Below are positions 8,980 to 16,970 of a stretch of DNA of 64,000 nucleotides, piece by piece (the first letter of the stretch is position 1; each line of letters begins with the position of its first letter). Made by a program: the position numbers and the translations under genes. The stretch is from Desulfuromonas sp. CSMB_57 (GTDB lineage Bacteria > Desulfobacterota > Desulfuromonadia > Desulfuromonadales > Syntrophotaleaceae), in assembly GCF_020194955.2 (NCBI RefSeq), contig NZ_JAFCIY020000024.1, positions 1-64,000 of the forward strand, read 5' to 3'. Under the pieces are notes generated by a model, which did no database searches, was not told the origin of the DNA, and saw nothing but the letters and a program-made list of their open reading frames with translations.

Positions 8980-9534
8980 TCAGGCGAAGGACCTTTTGAA
9001 GAGTGCCGCAATCGCCTGGCGGCCGTTCTCCTGCAGAAAACGAGTGCCGGTGCCGGCAAAGTGTTTTTCGCTGATAATCGGCGGCTTCGCTCCCAACGCC
9101 TGCCATTCCGCCTGGGTCCACTTGAACCAGCCATCCTGCTTCTGGTCGAACACATACAGGGTCTTGTTGCATAGTTTGGCGAATTCAGCCCCCCAGCCGG
9201 TTCCGCCCTTGACGGTCTGGTCGGGCAGAATCTCGCCGACAACGAAGATTTCCTGGGCATTGTTGATCTGGTACCAGATGCTCTGCAAAATTTTGCGAAT
9301 CTTCAGGCTGTCGGTGTAACGACGATTCATCAGCCGGGACACATACTCCAGGCTGACATCGCCTTGCTTGAGTTCTTCGTGGTTCAGTACCCGCACGCCT
9401 CTTTGCCGGGTAATGCTGTGGCCGGCAAAGGTAAAATTCACCTCCTCGATGCCGAAACACTCGGCGTTGGCACCGAATTCAGCTTCTGCGCCATTGGCGC
9501 CGCCGCTGAAAAGAATGAAATCCTCCTTGTTCAT
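8980..9534 (-). CDS. Unknown SLOG/Rossmann-like protein
   Basis: 184 residues, no signal peptide or membrane segment. An early glycine-rich FSGGANGAE segment (residues 9-17) and a second glycine/acidic patch GGTGWGAEFA (about 109-118) followed by a hydrophobic strand resemble the nucleotide-binding loops of SLOG-superfamily proteins (DprA/LOG-like). The assignment is fold-level only. The function is unknown; a nucleotide-derivative binding or hydrolysing role is one possibility. The ATG at 9534 has GGAAAGGAGC upstream. It is transcribed alone and ends in a strong terminator. Confidence 0.7.
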   Translation of the reverse strand: MNKEDFILFSGGANGAEAEFGANAECFGIEEVNFTFAGHSITRQRGVRVLNHEELKQGDVSLEYVSRLMNRRYTDSLKIRKILQSIWYQINNAQEIFVVGEILPDQTVKGGTGWGAEFAKLCNKTLYVFDQKQDGWFKWTQAEWQALGAKPPIISEKHFAGTGTRFLQENGRQAIAALFKRSFA

Positions 9535-9990
9535 GCTTGCTCCTTTCCTGGGGCTTGATGGATTGCGGCAACCTTATTGAAATGTGCAAGGGGTACCGAG
9601 GACCGGGTTTTTCCCGGCCGCCAATGCCCTCTGCGGCTGTCGAACTGAAAACCCTCTCCGTATAAATGTACCATGTCGTCGAACCAACGCTGGAACCGGC
9701 ACCCTTCAGAATCCCGAACCTGCTGCCATAACCGCCTGGCCCTGGCTGCTCCATGTTCCTGGTTGCCATACCATAGCAGCACAACACGGCGTTCATCAAC
9801 GACATAAAATGTCTTTTTTCCTTACCGTGCCTGGCAGGGTTCGGGCAGGAGCTTCGTCCGAGATGCCCGGAACCGGCCCCCGGCCGAAGACCAAACCTGT
9901 CGGCCGGCCTTTGACAACAGGCGGAACAAATTTAAACTGTTAGAAATGCGTGGCCGGCTTGGCCGGCACCAGCCAACCGAGGAGGAATCG
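9535..9990. other. Divergent intergenic region before nifU
   Basis: 456 bp between the minus-strand SLOG-like gene and nifU. Apart from the nifU promoter near 9911-9938 I see no gene: the minus-strand frames reaching to about 9805 lack ribosome sites and recognisable sequence. It should also carry the promoter for the SLOG-like gene, which I could not place. Confidence 0.5.
9911..9938 (+). promoter_or_regulatory. Sigma-70-type promoter of nifU-nifS
   Basis: TTGACA at 9911-9916 and TAAACT at 9933-9938 with 16 bp between, about 50 bp before the nifU start. No sigma-54 or NifA-type site is visible, so this nifUS pair looks like a general Fe-S assembly operon rather than a nitrogen-fixation-controlled one. 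Confidence 0.55.
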
Positions 9991-10836
9991 ATGTGGGATT
10001 ATACCGATAAAGTCAAGGACCACTTTCTGAACCCGCGCAACGTCGGCGAGGTTGAAAATCCCGACGGTGTCGGCGAGGTCGGCTCGCTGGCCTGCGGCGA
10101 CGCCCTGCGCCTGACCTTTAAACTGGACGAACAGGGGCGCATCCAGGATATCAAATTCAAGACCTTCGGCTGCGCCAGCGCCATCGCTTCCTCGTCGGCC
10201 CTGACGGAACTGGCCAAGGGGAAAACCCTGGAAGAAGCGGAGAAAATCAGCAATCAGGATTTGGCGGAATTCCTCGGCGGCCTGCCGGAGGAAAAGATGC
10301 ACTGTTCGGTGATGGGCAAGGAAGCCTTGGAGGCGGCCATAGCCAACTACCGGGGTGAGGCGGTGGTGAAGGAAGATTTCGAAATCGTCTGCAAATGCTT
10401 CGGCGTCACCGATCGGGAAATCGAGCGGGTGGCCAGGGAAAACCGCCTCACCACCATCGAGGAAGTGACCGACTACACCAAGGCCGGCGGCGGCTGCCAG
10501 GCCTGCCATCCGAAAATCGCCCACATCCTGGAAGGACTGTGGGGCAAGCAACCGCCCGAACCGGCCGAGCAGCGGGTAGCGGCCGGCAAGAAGCTCTCCA
10601 ACCTGCAGAAAATCCGCCTCATCCAGGAAACTCTGGAGCGAGAAATTTTGCCGCCCATCCGCTCCGACGGCGGCGATCTGGAACTCATCGACATCGACGG
10701 CGACAAGGTGCTGGTGGCGCTGCGCGGCACCTGCTCCTTCTGTCCTCAGTCGAGTTTTACCCTCAAGCACTTCGTCGAGGCCAAGTTGCGTGAATTCGTC
10801 AGCCCCGACCTCGAAGTCGAGGAGGTGAAGCCGTGA
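9991..10836 (+). CDS. nifU: Fe-S cluster assembly scaffold NifU (three-domain)
   Basis: 281 residues with the full NifU layout. The N-terminal IscU-type scaffold has C35, D37, C61 and C105 as cluster ligands. The central [2Fe-2S] Bfd-like domain has C134, C136, C169 and C172. The C-terminal NifU/Nfu domain has C248-x2-C251. It builds Fe-S clusters with sulfur from NifS, encoded immediately downstream with a 4-nt GTGA overlap. The ATG at 9991 has GAGGAGG 6 nt before it; an in-frame upstream start at 9946 lacks a ribosome site. In Desulfuromonadia this pair commonly serves general Fe-S supply; that role here is inference. Confidence 0.96.
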   Translation: MWDYTDKVKDHFLNPRNVGEVENPDGVGEVGSLACGDALRLTFKLDEQGRIQDIKFKTFGCASAIASSSALTELAKGKTLEEAEKISNQDLAEFLGGLPEEKMHCSVMGKEALEAAIANYRGEAVVKEDFEIVCKCFGVTDREIERVARENRLTTIEEVTDYTKAGGGCQACHPKIAHILEGLWGKQPPEPAEQRVAAGKKLSNLQKIRLIQETLEREILPPIRSDGGDLELIDIDGDKVLVALRGTCSFCPQSSFTLKHFVEAKLREFVSPDLEVEEVKP

Positions 10837-12056
10837 AAACCATCTATCTGGACAACAATGCCACCACCCGCACGGCACCGGAAGTGCTCGAGGCCATGCT
10901 GCCCTTTTTTGCCGATCTGTACGGCAATCCTTCGAGCATGCACTTTTTCGGCGGGCAGGTCGCCCGACATCTAAAAACGGCCCGGGAACAGGTCGCGGCC
11001 CTCATCGGCGCCCATCCCTCGGAAATCGTCTTCACCAGTTGCGGCACTGAAAGCGACAACGCCGCCATTATGGGCACCCTCTATTCCTATCCGGAGAAAA
11101 AACACCTGGTCATCTCCCGGGTCGAACATCCGGCGGTACTGAATGTCGCCCATCACTTGCAGGCGCGCGGTTACCGCATTACCGAGCTCAAGGTCGATGG
11201 CCAGGGCCAACTGGATCTGGAAGAACTCCGTCACGTTCTGACGGAAGACACGGCACTGGTCAGCATCATGACAGCCAACAATGAAACGGGGGTTATTTTC
11301 CCCATCGACGAGATCGCCGCCATCGTCAGGGAACGCGGCATCCCCTTCCACACGGATGCCGTACAGGCGGTGGGCAAGATCCCCATGGACATGGGCCGCA
11401 GCCCCATCGACATGCTGTCCCTGTCGGGCCACAAGCTCCACGCCCCCAAGGGGATAGGCGCCCTCTATATCCGCAAAGGCACGCGCTTCGCGCCCTTTGT
11501 GGTCGGCGGCCACCAGGAAGCGGGCCGCCGCGGCGGCACGGAAAACGTGCCCTACATCATCGGACTGGGTCATGCCGCCGAGTTCTGCCTGGCCCATCTC
11601 GAGGAGGAAAACACCCGGGTCCGGGCCCTGCGCGATCGCCTGGAAACCGCGTTGCTGGAGCGCATCCCCAACACCATCGTCAACGGCGACCGGCAGCACC
11701 GGCTGCCCAACACCACCAACCTGAGCTTTGAATATATCGAGGGTGAATCAATCCTCATGCTGCTCAGCGACGAAGGGGTGTGCGCCTCATCGGGTTCGGC
11801 CTGTACCAGCGGCTCCCTGCAGCCGTCCCACGTGCTGCGGGCCATGGGGGTGCCCTTCACCGCCGCCCACGGCTCCATCCGCTTCAGCCTGAGCATTTAC
11901 AACACGGAGGAGGATGTGGATGTGGTCATCGACGTACTGCCGCCCATCATCCAGCGCCTGCGGGATATTTCACCCTTCTGGCAGGATTATGTCGACGGCA
12001 AACCGATGGACGCGTTTCTAACCGGCGGCGACGTCGCCCACCATGTCCACGGCTGA
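10833..12056 (+). CDS. nifS: Cysteine desulfurase NifS
   Basis: Pyridoxal-phosphate enzyme that removes sulfur from cysteine to yield alanine and an enzyme persulfide, delivered to NifU. 407 residues, normal length. The PLP-binding lysine is K201 in LSGHKLHAPKG, and the persulfide cysteine is C324 in SSGSACTSGS; the substrate-side segments VEHPAV and TANNETG are intact. It starts with GTG inside the end of nifU, which implies translational coupling. Confidence 0.96.
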   Translation: MKTIYLDNNATTRTAPEVLEAMLPFFADLYGNPSSMHFFGGQVARHLKTAREQVAALIGAHPSEIVFTSCGTESDNAAIMGTLYSYPEKKHLVISRVEHPAVLNVAHHLQARGYRITELKVDGQGQLDLEELRHVLTEDTALVSIMTANNETGVIFPIDEIAAIVRERGIPFHTDAVQAVGKIPMDMGRSPIDMLSLSGHKLHAPKGIGALYIRKGTRFAPFVVGGHQEAGRRGGTENVPYIIGLGHAAEFCLAHLEEENTRVRALRDRLETALLERIPNTIVNGDRQHRLPNTTNLSFEYIEGESILMLLSDEGVCASSGSACTSGSLQPSHVLRAMGVPFTAAHGSIRFSLSIYNTEEDVDVVIDVLPPIIQRLRDISPFWQDYVDGKPMDAFLTGGDVAHHVHG

Positions 12057-12118
12057 GGGCGCCACAGCGGCCTTGGAACAATTTTTCGGTGCCACTGTGG
12101 CCGGCCTGTCAATATTTC

Positions 12119-12147
12119 TTGACGACATTGTTTTAGAGCATTAGTTT
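12119..12147 (+). promoter_or_regulatory. Possible promoter for the receiver-PilZ gene
   Basis: TTGACG at 12119-12124 and TAGTTT at 12142-12147 with 17 bp between, in an AT-rich patch about 95 bp before the start at 12241. The -10 element is weak. A GCCACAG/CTGTGGC inverted repeat flanks the region upstream. Confidence 0.3.
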
Positions 12148-12240
12148 TAATGGGCTTGCTCATTGCCCCTGCCGGCCTGGTTCCGGTACTGCCGTCCGGT
12201 TGCCAGGCCGGCAGTCGGGCCGGCCCTTTCCGGAGTTTTC

Positions 12241-12996
12241 ATGGCGGCCTATCCCAAAGTACTGATTCATCGTGACCTGGTGCCGATCCTGGCGCCGGAT
12301 GAACATTTTGCTGAAAAGGAGGGATTTGCCCTGCTGGTGGCCTGCAGCGGCCAGGAGGCCTGGAATCTGATTCAGCGTCAACAACCCAATCTTGCCTTCA
12401 TCGACATCGATCAGGAAGAACTTCCCGGTGACGAATGCTGTCGGCGGGTCAACAGTGATCCGCGCCTGCGCGCCATCCCGGTCGTGCTGATCGTGCCGTC
12501 GGGCAACCAGGAAGCCCTCAACCGCTGCCTTAAGGCACGCTGTTCCGACATCCTTTTCAAGCCCTTGACCCGTCACCTGCTGCTGTCCAGCGCCCGGCGC
12601 ATCCTCGGCCTGACCTACCGCTCCTTCCCGCGCGTCGAGGTGCGGTTGACGGCCTGCTACGGCAGCGATCCCAACCGGCTGCAGGAAGGGCCCATCTCCA
12701 ATCTCGGCCCGGGCGGCATGTTCATCCACAGTGCGTCGAAACTGGCCATCGACCAGCCGCTGTTCGTCGAATTTCACCTGCCGAATACCGTCGATCCCAT
12801 CCGCTGTCAGGCCTGCGTCTCCTGGATCAACAGCGCCGAGAACCCGGTCAATCCGCGCCTGCCGACCGGTTTCGGCCTGCAGTTCCTGTCCCTGCGCCTG
12901 CCCGACCTGATGGCGCTCTGCAACCACATCCGCCAACAAAGCCCTGCCCAGGCCCAGGAAGGCACGGATCCAACGGTCCGTCGCGGCAGGGCCTGA
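12241..12996 (+). CDS. Receiver-like plus PilZ domain protein
   Basis: 251 residues. Residues 5-120 form a response-regulator receiver fold with D55 in FIDIDQ and K107 in FKP, although the usual N-terminal acidic pair is not obvious. Residues 125-225 form a PilZ-type domain with R131-x3-R135 (RVEVR) and the segment SNLGPGGMFI at 153-162. The canonical PilZ motif is (D/N)-x-S-x-x-G; here the serine is glycine, so c-di-GMP binding is uncertain. The domain pair is typical of myxobacterial and geobacterial regulators of motility or exopolysaccharide. The ATG at 12241 has CGGAG upstream. Confidence 0.8.
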   Translation: MAAYPKVLIHRDLVPILAPDEHFAEKEGFALLVACSGQEAWNLIQRQQPNLAFIDIDQEELPGDECCRRVNSDPRLRAIPVVLIVPSGNQEALNRCLKARCSDILFKPLTRHLLLSSARRILGLTYRSFPRVEVRLTACYGSDPNRLQEGPISNLGPGGMFIHSASKLAIDQPLFVEFHLPNTVDPIRCQACVSWINSAENPVNPRLPTGFGLQFLSLRLPDLMALCNHIRQQSPAQAQEGTDPTVRRGRA

Positions 12997-13002
12997 TATG
13001 GG

Positions 13003-14247
13003 TTAAGGCTGTGGGGCCAGCTGCCAAATGACCCCGCCGTCGGTGGCCACGTACAGCGCTCCGTCCGGCCCCTGAACCAGGCTGCGCAGGCGTTCCGACG
13101 GGATGCCGGCGACGGTCGTAGTGCCGACCGTCATGCCGGTGGCGTCCAGTTGCAGGAGTTCGATGCGGGCGCCGCGTAAAAAACCGACCGCCAACCGGCC
13201 ATCCCATTCCTGCCAGCCGGCTCCGTTCAGGAAGGTGCAGGGCCCCATGCCTTCCGATTGACCGTCGTTGTTCCAGGATGGACGCATGGCATCCGGGAAC
13301 TTGGCGAGATCGGTCATCGGCGTCGGGGTGCCGTCGGGCTTGTTGGAGATGTACCCGCAATAGTCACTGGCGCAGGCAACACCGGGCTCCGGCTTCGGAT
13401 CCCAGCCGCCGTTGCCGCCGGCAATCAAGGGCGTGACTTCGTCGTTGTGACCGGGACCGTGTTCGCAGGCAAAGGGCTGCCCGGTGGCGGGATGAAAGGC
13501 GATCCCCTGCACGTTGCGATGGCCGTAGGTGAAGATCCGCGGATCGCCGCCGGCCTGAGTCCGATTGCCCGGCGCCGCCGCACCGTGGCCGTCGATGCGC
13601 AATACCTTGCCGCCCAGCCGGCTCAGATCCTGCGGCAGGGGACCGTTGTGGTTGTCCCCCGTGGTCACATAGAGGTAGCCGTCGAAGGGGCTGAAGCGGA
13701 GCCGTCCGCCACTGTGGGCGCCTGAACCGCCCCAGCGGTTGGCCCGGTGCTTGAACGAAATGTCAGTGACGATATCGGTCCGATCGCTGACCGTGGAGTA
13801 GTCGCCGGCGACAGCAAGACGCACCACCCGGTTGGTCTCCGGGCTGCTGGCTTTGGATGGCATGTAGACGTAGAGCAAGCGGTTACGGGCAAAGTCCGGA
13901 TCGACGGCGACGCCGTGCATGCCACTCTGGCCGCGGCAGAAAAAATCGTCGGCCACCACGGCGGCGCCGGGCGCACCGAACAGGCGTTTGATCGAACCGT
14001 CGGCGCGGCGCACGGAAAGTCCCCGGCACTTTTCGGTGAACAGCATGGCGCCGTCGGGGGTGAAGGCCATGTCCCAGGGGTTGCTGAGGCCTGACATAAG
14101 CACCGTGCGGCTCAGCATTGGCGCACCGTTCTTGCCGGCGCCGGGCTCCGCCGAAGAGGCATTCCGGTTACGGTCGCAGCCATTGCCGGTCACAACCAGG
14201 CCGACCGTCAACAGCGCGGTCAACGCCATATTGCATGTTCTGTTCAT
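13003..14247 (-). CDS. PQQ-type aldose sugar dehydrogenase (GSDH family)
   Basis: 414 residues with an N-terminal hydrophobic signal segment (about 7-22) ending near GNGC, so it is exported and perhaps lipid-anchored, although the lipobox is poor. The rest is a beta-propeller of the soluble glucose/aldose sugar dehydrogenase family: LSNPWDMAFTPDG, RLRFSPFDGYLYVTTGDNH, YGHRNVQGIAF and EHGPGHNDEV are the characteristic segments. It would oxidise aldoses in the periplasm using PQQ. No PQQ synthesis genes are in the window, so the cofactor source is unknown and the catalytic role unproven. GAGGAG lies 6 nt before the ATG at 14247. Confidence 0.87.
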   Translation of the reverse strand: MNRTCNMALTALLTVGLVVTGNGCDRNRNASSAEPGAGKNGAPMLSRTVLMSGLSNPWDMAFTPDGAMLFTEKCRGLSVRRADGSIKRLFGAPGAAVVADDFFCRGQSGMHGVAVDPDFARNRLLYVYMPSKASSPETNRVVRLAVAGDYSTVSDRTDIVTDISFKHRANRWGGSGAHSGGRLRFSPFDGYLYVTTGDNHNGPLPQDLSRLGGKVLRIDGHGAAAPGNRTQAGGDPRIFTYGHRNVQGIAFHPATGQPFACEHGPGHNDEVTPLIAGGNGGWDPKPEPGVACASDYCGYISNKPDGTPTPMTDLAKFPDAMRPSWNNDGQSEGMGPCTFLNGAGWQEWDGRLAVGFLRGARIELLQLDATGMTVGTTTVAGIPSERLRSLVQGPDGALYVATDGGVIWQLAPQP

Positions 14248-14334
14248 AGCCGCTCCTCATCGCCAGGTCTATCGAATTAAATCACCCGCCGTTTCCACCA
14301 CTCTCTCACCTTGCAGAGCCCGACCAACGCGGGA

Positions 14335-15060
14335 TCAGCAGGCCAGCACTTCTTTCAACACAACCGCCAGGTTGCGCAGAGCGCCTCCGCCGTCACCGAC
14401 GAAGGTTGAACCGTGCATGACGGCAAGCCGCCGGGGCGCGAGGTCCGCCAGACGCCGCAGAGTGCCTTCCGTTCTGATCGTATAGGGGGTGGAATGGGCC
14501 AAAGGGCCCGCTTCGAAGTGCAGCAGGGTTTCCCTGGCCCTGGCCAGGACATCGGTCGCCGTGACAGGTTCGACATTGCCGTTCTGGAGTAACAAGTCGG
14601 AGCAGAAAAGGGTCGCGCCGGTCTCCTCGAATAACAGACTTGCATCCCAGCCATGGGGCACCTGGGGTGTTTCCAGCAATCGATAACGGTTGCGACCGGT
14701 AACCAGCACCTCCCCTTCACCCAACACCTGCGCCCGGTGCCCGGTGAAGTCGTTGATGTTGATGGTTGCTCCAATAATACCGCAAAGGGCCTGCGCCTGC
14801 GGGGCCAGGGACAGCCATGCATTCAGGGAGCCACACTCATCGGCCTCGAAGTGGCTGAAGCCGATCCAGCGCAGGGTTGCGGGATCGATGATTTTTGCCA
14901 CCGCCGCGCGCACCAGTTCGAACATGCCCTGCATTCCGGTATGGAACAGCAGCGGTTCGTCGTCCCGCACCAGGAACTGGTTGAACTGGAGATCGTACTT
15001 GGCGATATAGGTCGAGATGCGGAAAAGATCGGGCGCGATTTCGTCCACTTGGGTCTTCAT
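14335..15060 (-). CDS. Metallo-beta-lactamase fold protein, ODP (di-iron) type
   Basis: 241 residues resembling the MBL domain of flavodiiron and ODP chemotaxis-type proteins. The metal-site motif is HFEADE, the H-x-E-x-D pattern typical of oxygen-reactive di-iron MBL proteins rather than the H-x-H-x-D of hydrolases. Later segments supply [12 protein letters not shown], the CSDLLLQ aspartate and AVMHGS. No flavodoxin or rubredoxin domain is fused. It may be an oxygen or NO sensor or scavenger; this is inference. ATG at 15060 ([10 protein letters not shown]) with GGGAGG upstream was preferred to the longer frame starting at 15126. Confidence 0.82.
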   Translation of the reverse strand: MKTQVDEIAPDLFRISTYIAKYDLQFNQFLVRDDEPLLFHTGMQGMFELVRAAVAKIIDPATLRWIGFSHFEADECGSLNAWLSLAPQAQALCGIIGATININDFTGHRAQVLGEGEVLVTGRNRYRLLETPQVPHGWDASLLFEETGATLFCSDLLLQNGNVEPVTATDVLARARETLLHFEAGPLAHSTPYTIRTEGTLRRLADLAPRRLAVMHGSTFVGDGGGALRNLAVVLKEVLAC

Positions 15061-15569
15061 CACGGCCTCCCTGGCAGGAATGCGGTACCACCCATTTACC
15101 CAAGAGAGAAATGGAGTGCCTTGCACAAGGGTAGCACCGTCGCCGGCAAAGGCAAATCCCGGACCATGGTTAGACAGCGTGGTAGGCTATCCTCACAACC
15201 TTCCAGCATCCGCCCCAAACTCGCATATAAACTCATCCCGAAAGTTTTTTCCAGATCGACCTCTTGTGCATGTGGATGAGCCGAATTCTTTTAAACCAAA
15301 GAAAGACAGCCAATGCCAACACTGTGCATAAAAAGCATTTACAAATTAAATTTTTATGTTGACTCCCAAACAAGGACCACCTAATATAGCATTTGTCCAT
15401 ATTCATTATCTTTTAATATATTTTTTAAATTTTCATTTTAGGGTAAATCCCGCCGGGGTTGCGTTCAGAAGGCTTTTCGCTAGTGGTCCCGAGGCTAGCA
15501 TCTACTGCACTCTAAGAATTGCAGGACTTTTGGGCTTTGATTAAGAAAGCAATGAAAGGGGCGTCATTT
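15061..15569. other. AT-rich intergenic region and long 5' leader
   Basis: Base composition falls sharply from about 15330 onward. A promoter at 15359-15387 would give a leader of about 175 nt before the gene at 15570. The leader contains a GC-rich patch with a GCTAG/CTAGC hairpin near 15479-15500. I could not match it to a riboswitch class. No gene is visible. Confidence 0.5.
15359..15387 (+). promoter_or_regulatory. Sigma-70-type promoter of the AT-rich gene pair
   Basis: TTGACT at 15359-15364 and TAATAT at 15382-15387 with an ideal 17-bp spacer, upstream of the two plus-strand genes of the AT-rich islet. Confidence 0.6.
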
Positions 15570-16235
15570 ATGTTTTCAAAAAAAATGTTAATATCTTTAA
15601 AAATTGTCTTTTTTTTCCCCTTGTTTTTTTTATTGCCCTGGTCATTGGCTAACCATGCCATTGCCTGCAATCAGGAATGGTCTTTTCTCATTGCCCAACC
15701 GGTTGCGCAGTGGCCTGACTTCTCAACGGAAAAAACATTTCCCTTACAAGACAGAACTGGCTTGTCTCTTTTTATACCCTCAGATTTTGAAAAAATTTAT
15801 TACATAAATAATCTTTTAATTTTTTCATATCATAATAAAAAAGCAACTATTACAATCGAAACAATCTCCAAAAAGACAATTGATAATTTCCCGGCGGATC
15901 ATTGTATGGAACTAAAGGACATAGCCCATGCAATTTTTACTAAAACCCCAAAAGATGAATTGAAAAATTGCCCAGAGGTATGGCAGTGGGCTATGAAGTC
16001 GAAATTAACCTATTTTCGCAAAAATGTTCCTGTATATGTTGCAAAAAATGGCAACGTAACCGCTTATTACCATTCATCCACCGATCAATATGTCCCATCG
16101 CAAATTGGTAGTCTTGCGGTAATAGTAAATGAAAATGAACCAGAATCTTTTTCTGTAATAAGGACAATTGGATTTGATTTAAATTATTTTTTAAACATTA
16201 TTGGCTCAATAAGAGAACCATCAGGAGGGCATTGA
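15570..16235 (+). CDS. Unknown secreted protein of the AT-rich islet
   Basis: 221 residues, not recognised. The N-terminus (MFSKKMLI then a strongly hydrophobic stretch to about residue 28, ending ANHAIAC) is a good signal peptide with cleavage near residues 26-28. The mature part is lysine-, asparagine- and isoleucine-rich with four cysteines or so, suggesting a periplasmic or surface protein. The gene is far more AT-rich than its neighbours and uses A/T third positions, which suggests acquisition from another source. ATG at 15570 was chosen for AAAGGGG 8 nt upstream; ATG at 15552 would add six residues. The next gene starts 1 nt after its stop. Confidence 0.7.
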   Translation: MFSKKMLISLKIVFFFPLFFLLPWSLANHAIACNQEWSFLIAQPVAQWPDFSTEKTFPLQDRTGLSLFIPSDFEKIYYINNLLIFSYHNKKATITIETISKKTIDNFPADHCMELKDIAHAIFTKTPKDELKNCPEVWQWAMKSKLTYFRKNVPVYVAKNGNVTAYYHSSTDQYVPSQIGSLAVIVNENEPESFSVIRTIGFDLNYFLNIIGSIREPSGGH

Positions 16236-16236
16236 A

Positions 16237-16584
16237 ATGTTGACAGACATTGAAAAGCGTGAGCTGAAGTTCGTTTTGATGAAGGTTTTCGGGGAAAAGG
16301 CGAGGCACTGGGAAATCAATGAAGATTCCGTTCGGATCCTCAGTGAAATGATGGAAAAGGCCAGGACCTGTTCGCAAGCGGTCAATAGCCTTCCAAAGGT
16401 TCCAGGATGGCAACCCGGGTTGGGGTTTATCCCAAGCCAAATTATAGGGGCACTTTACCGCGAAATTCGAAACGGAAAAAACAGTATATTGGAAACCTGC
16501 AATACGGTGCAGTTATCACCCTATGCCGCAGCCTTTGAAATGGCAAGCTTGGGTTTGCCGGTTCATTTTCCCGTCTGCTACTAA
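16237..16584 (+). CDS. Unknown small cytoplasmic protein, partner of the secreted protein
   Basis: 115 residues, not recognised, without signal peptide or membrane segment. It begins MLTDIEKRELKF, is charged and helical in the first 60 residues, and has a glycine-rich middle (PGWQPGLGFIPSQIIGALYREI). It follows the secreted protein by 1 nt, with GAGGG 8 nt before the ATG, so the two are co-transcribed and may act together. A toxin/immunity or effector/chaperone pair is only one possible reading of this layout. Confidence 0.65.
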   Translation: MLTDIEKRELKFVLMKVFGEKARHWEINEDSVRILSEMMEKARTCSQAVNSLPKVPGWQPGLGFIPSQIIGALYREIRNGKNSILETCNTVQLSPYAAAFEMASLGLPVHFPVCY

Positions 16585-16780
16585 GGCCGGCACTGTGATT
16601 ATAGTTGTTTTCTTTCCTCCCTGACAGGTAAATTTTTATTATTAGATTTATACCATTTTTAAAATGCAAGGATATAGCCGTTCAGGACCTGCTTAACCGC
16701 ATTCAGTGGGGTCCTGATTCCGAGACCGGATAAAATGATCGCATGGTACGGTGGAGTATCCTAGGGTTACATGCGTTTAG

Positions 16781-16904
16781 TCGTGTCAAGAAATTCTGAG
16801 AAATTTTGGTTGCCGGCAAGGCGCGCCGCCGCAGGCCTAGCAGAGTTAATCCGAGAAGACGGAACGCAGCCAGCGACCAAAAGGGCCGGAAATTCTTGAC
16901 ACGA
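16781..16904. repeat. MITE-like palindromic repeat, 124 bp
   Basis: Terminal inverted repeats TCGTGTCAAGAA...TTC at 16781-16797 and its complement at 16888-16904, with further internal pairing (TTTTGGTTGC against GCGACCAAAA), make the whole segment foldable into one long imperfect hairpin. It has no open reading frame and lies between the AT-rich islet and the DUF4403 gene. A second inverted repeat, CAGGACC/GGTCCTG, lies at 16683-16716. Size and shape fit a non-autonomous mobile repeat. I see no target duplication. Confidence 0.65.
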
Positions 16905-16970
16905 CCAACCACACGATACACAAGTAGTCAGTATCTCAGGGCTTTGTTTCTCAGCAAACGACCATTCCAT

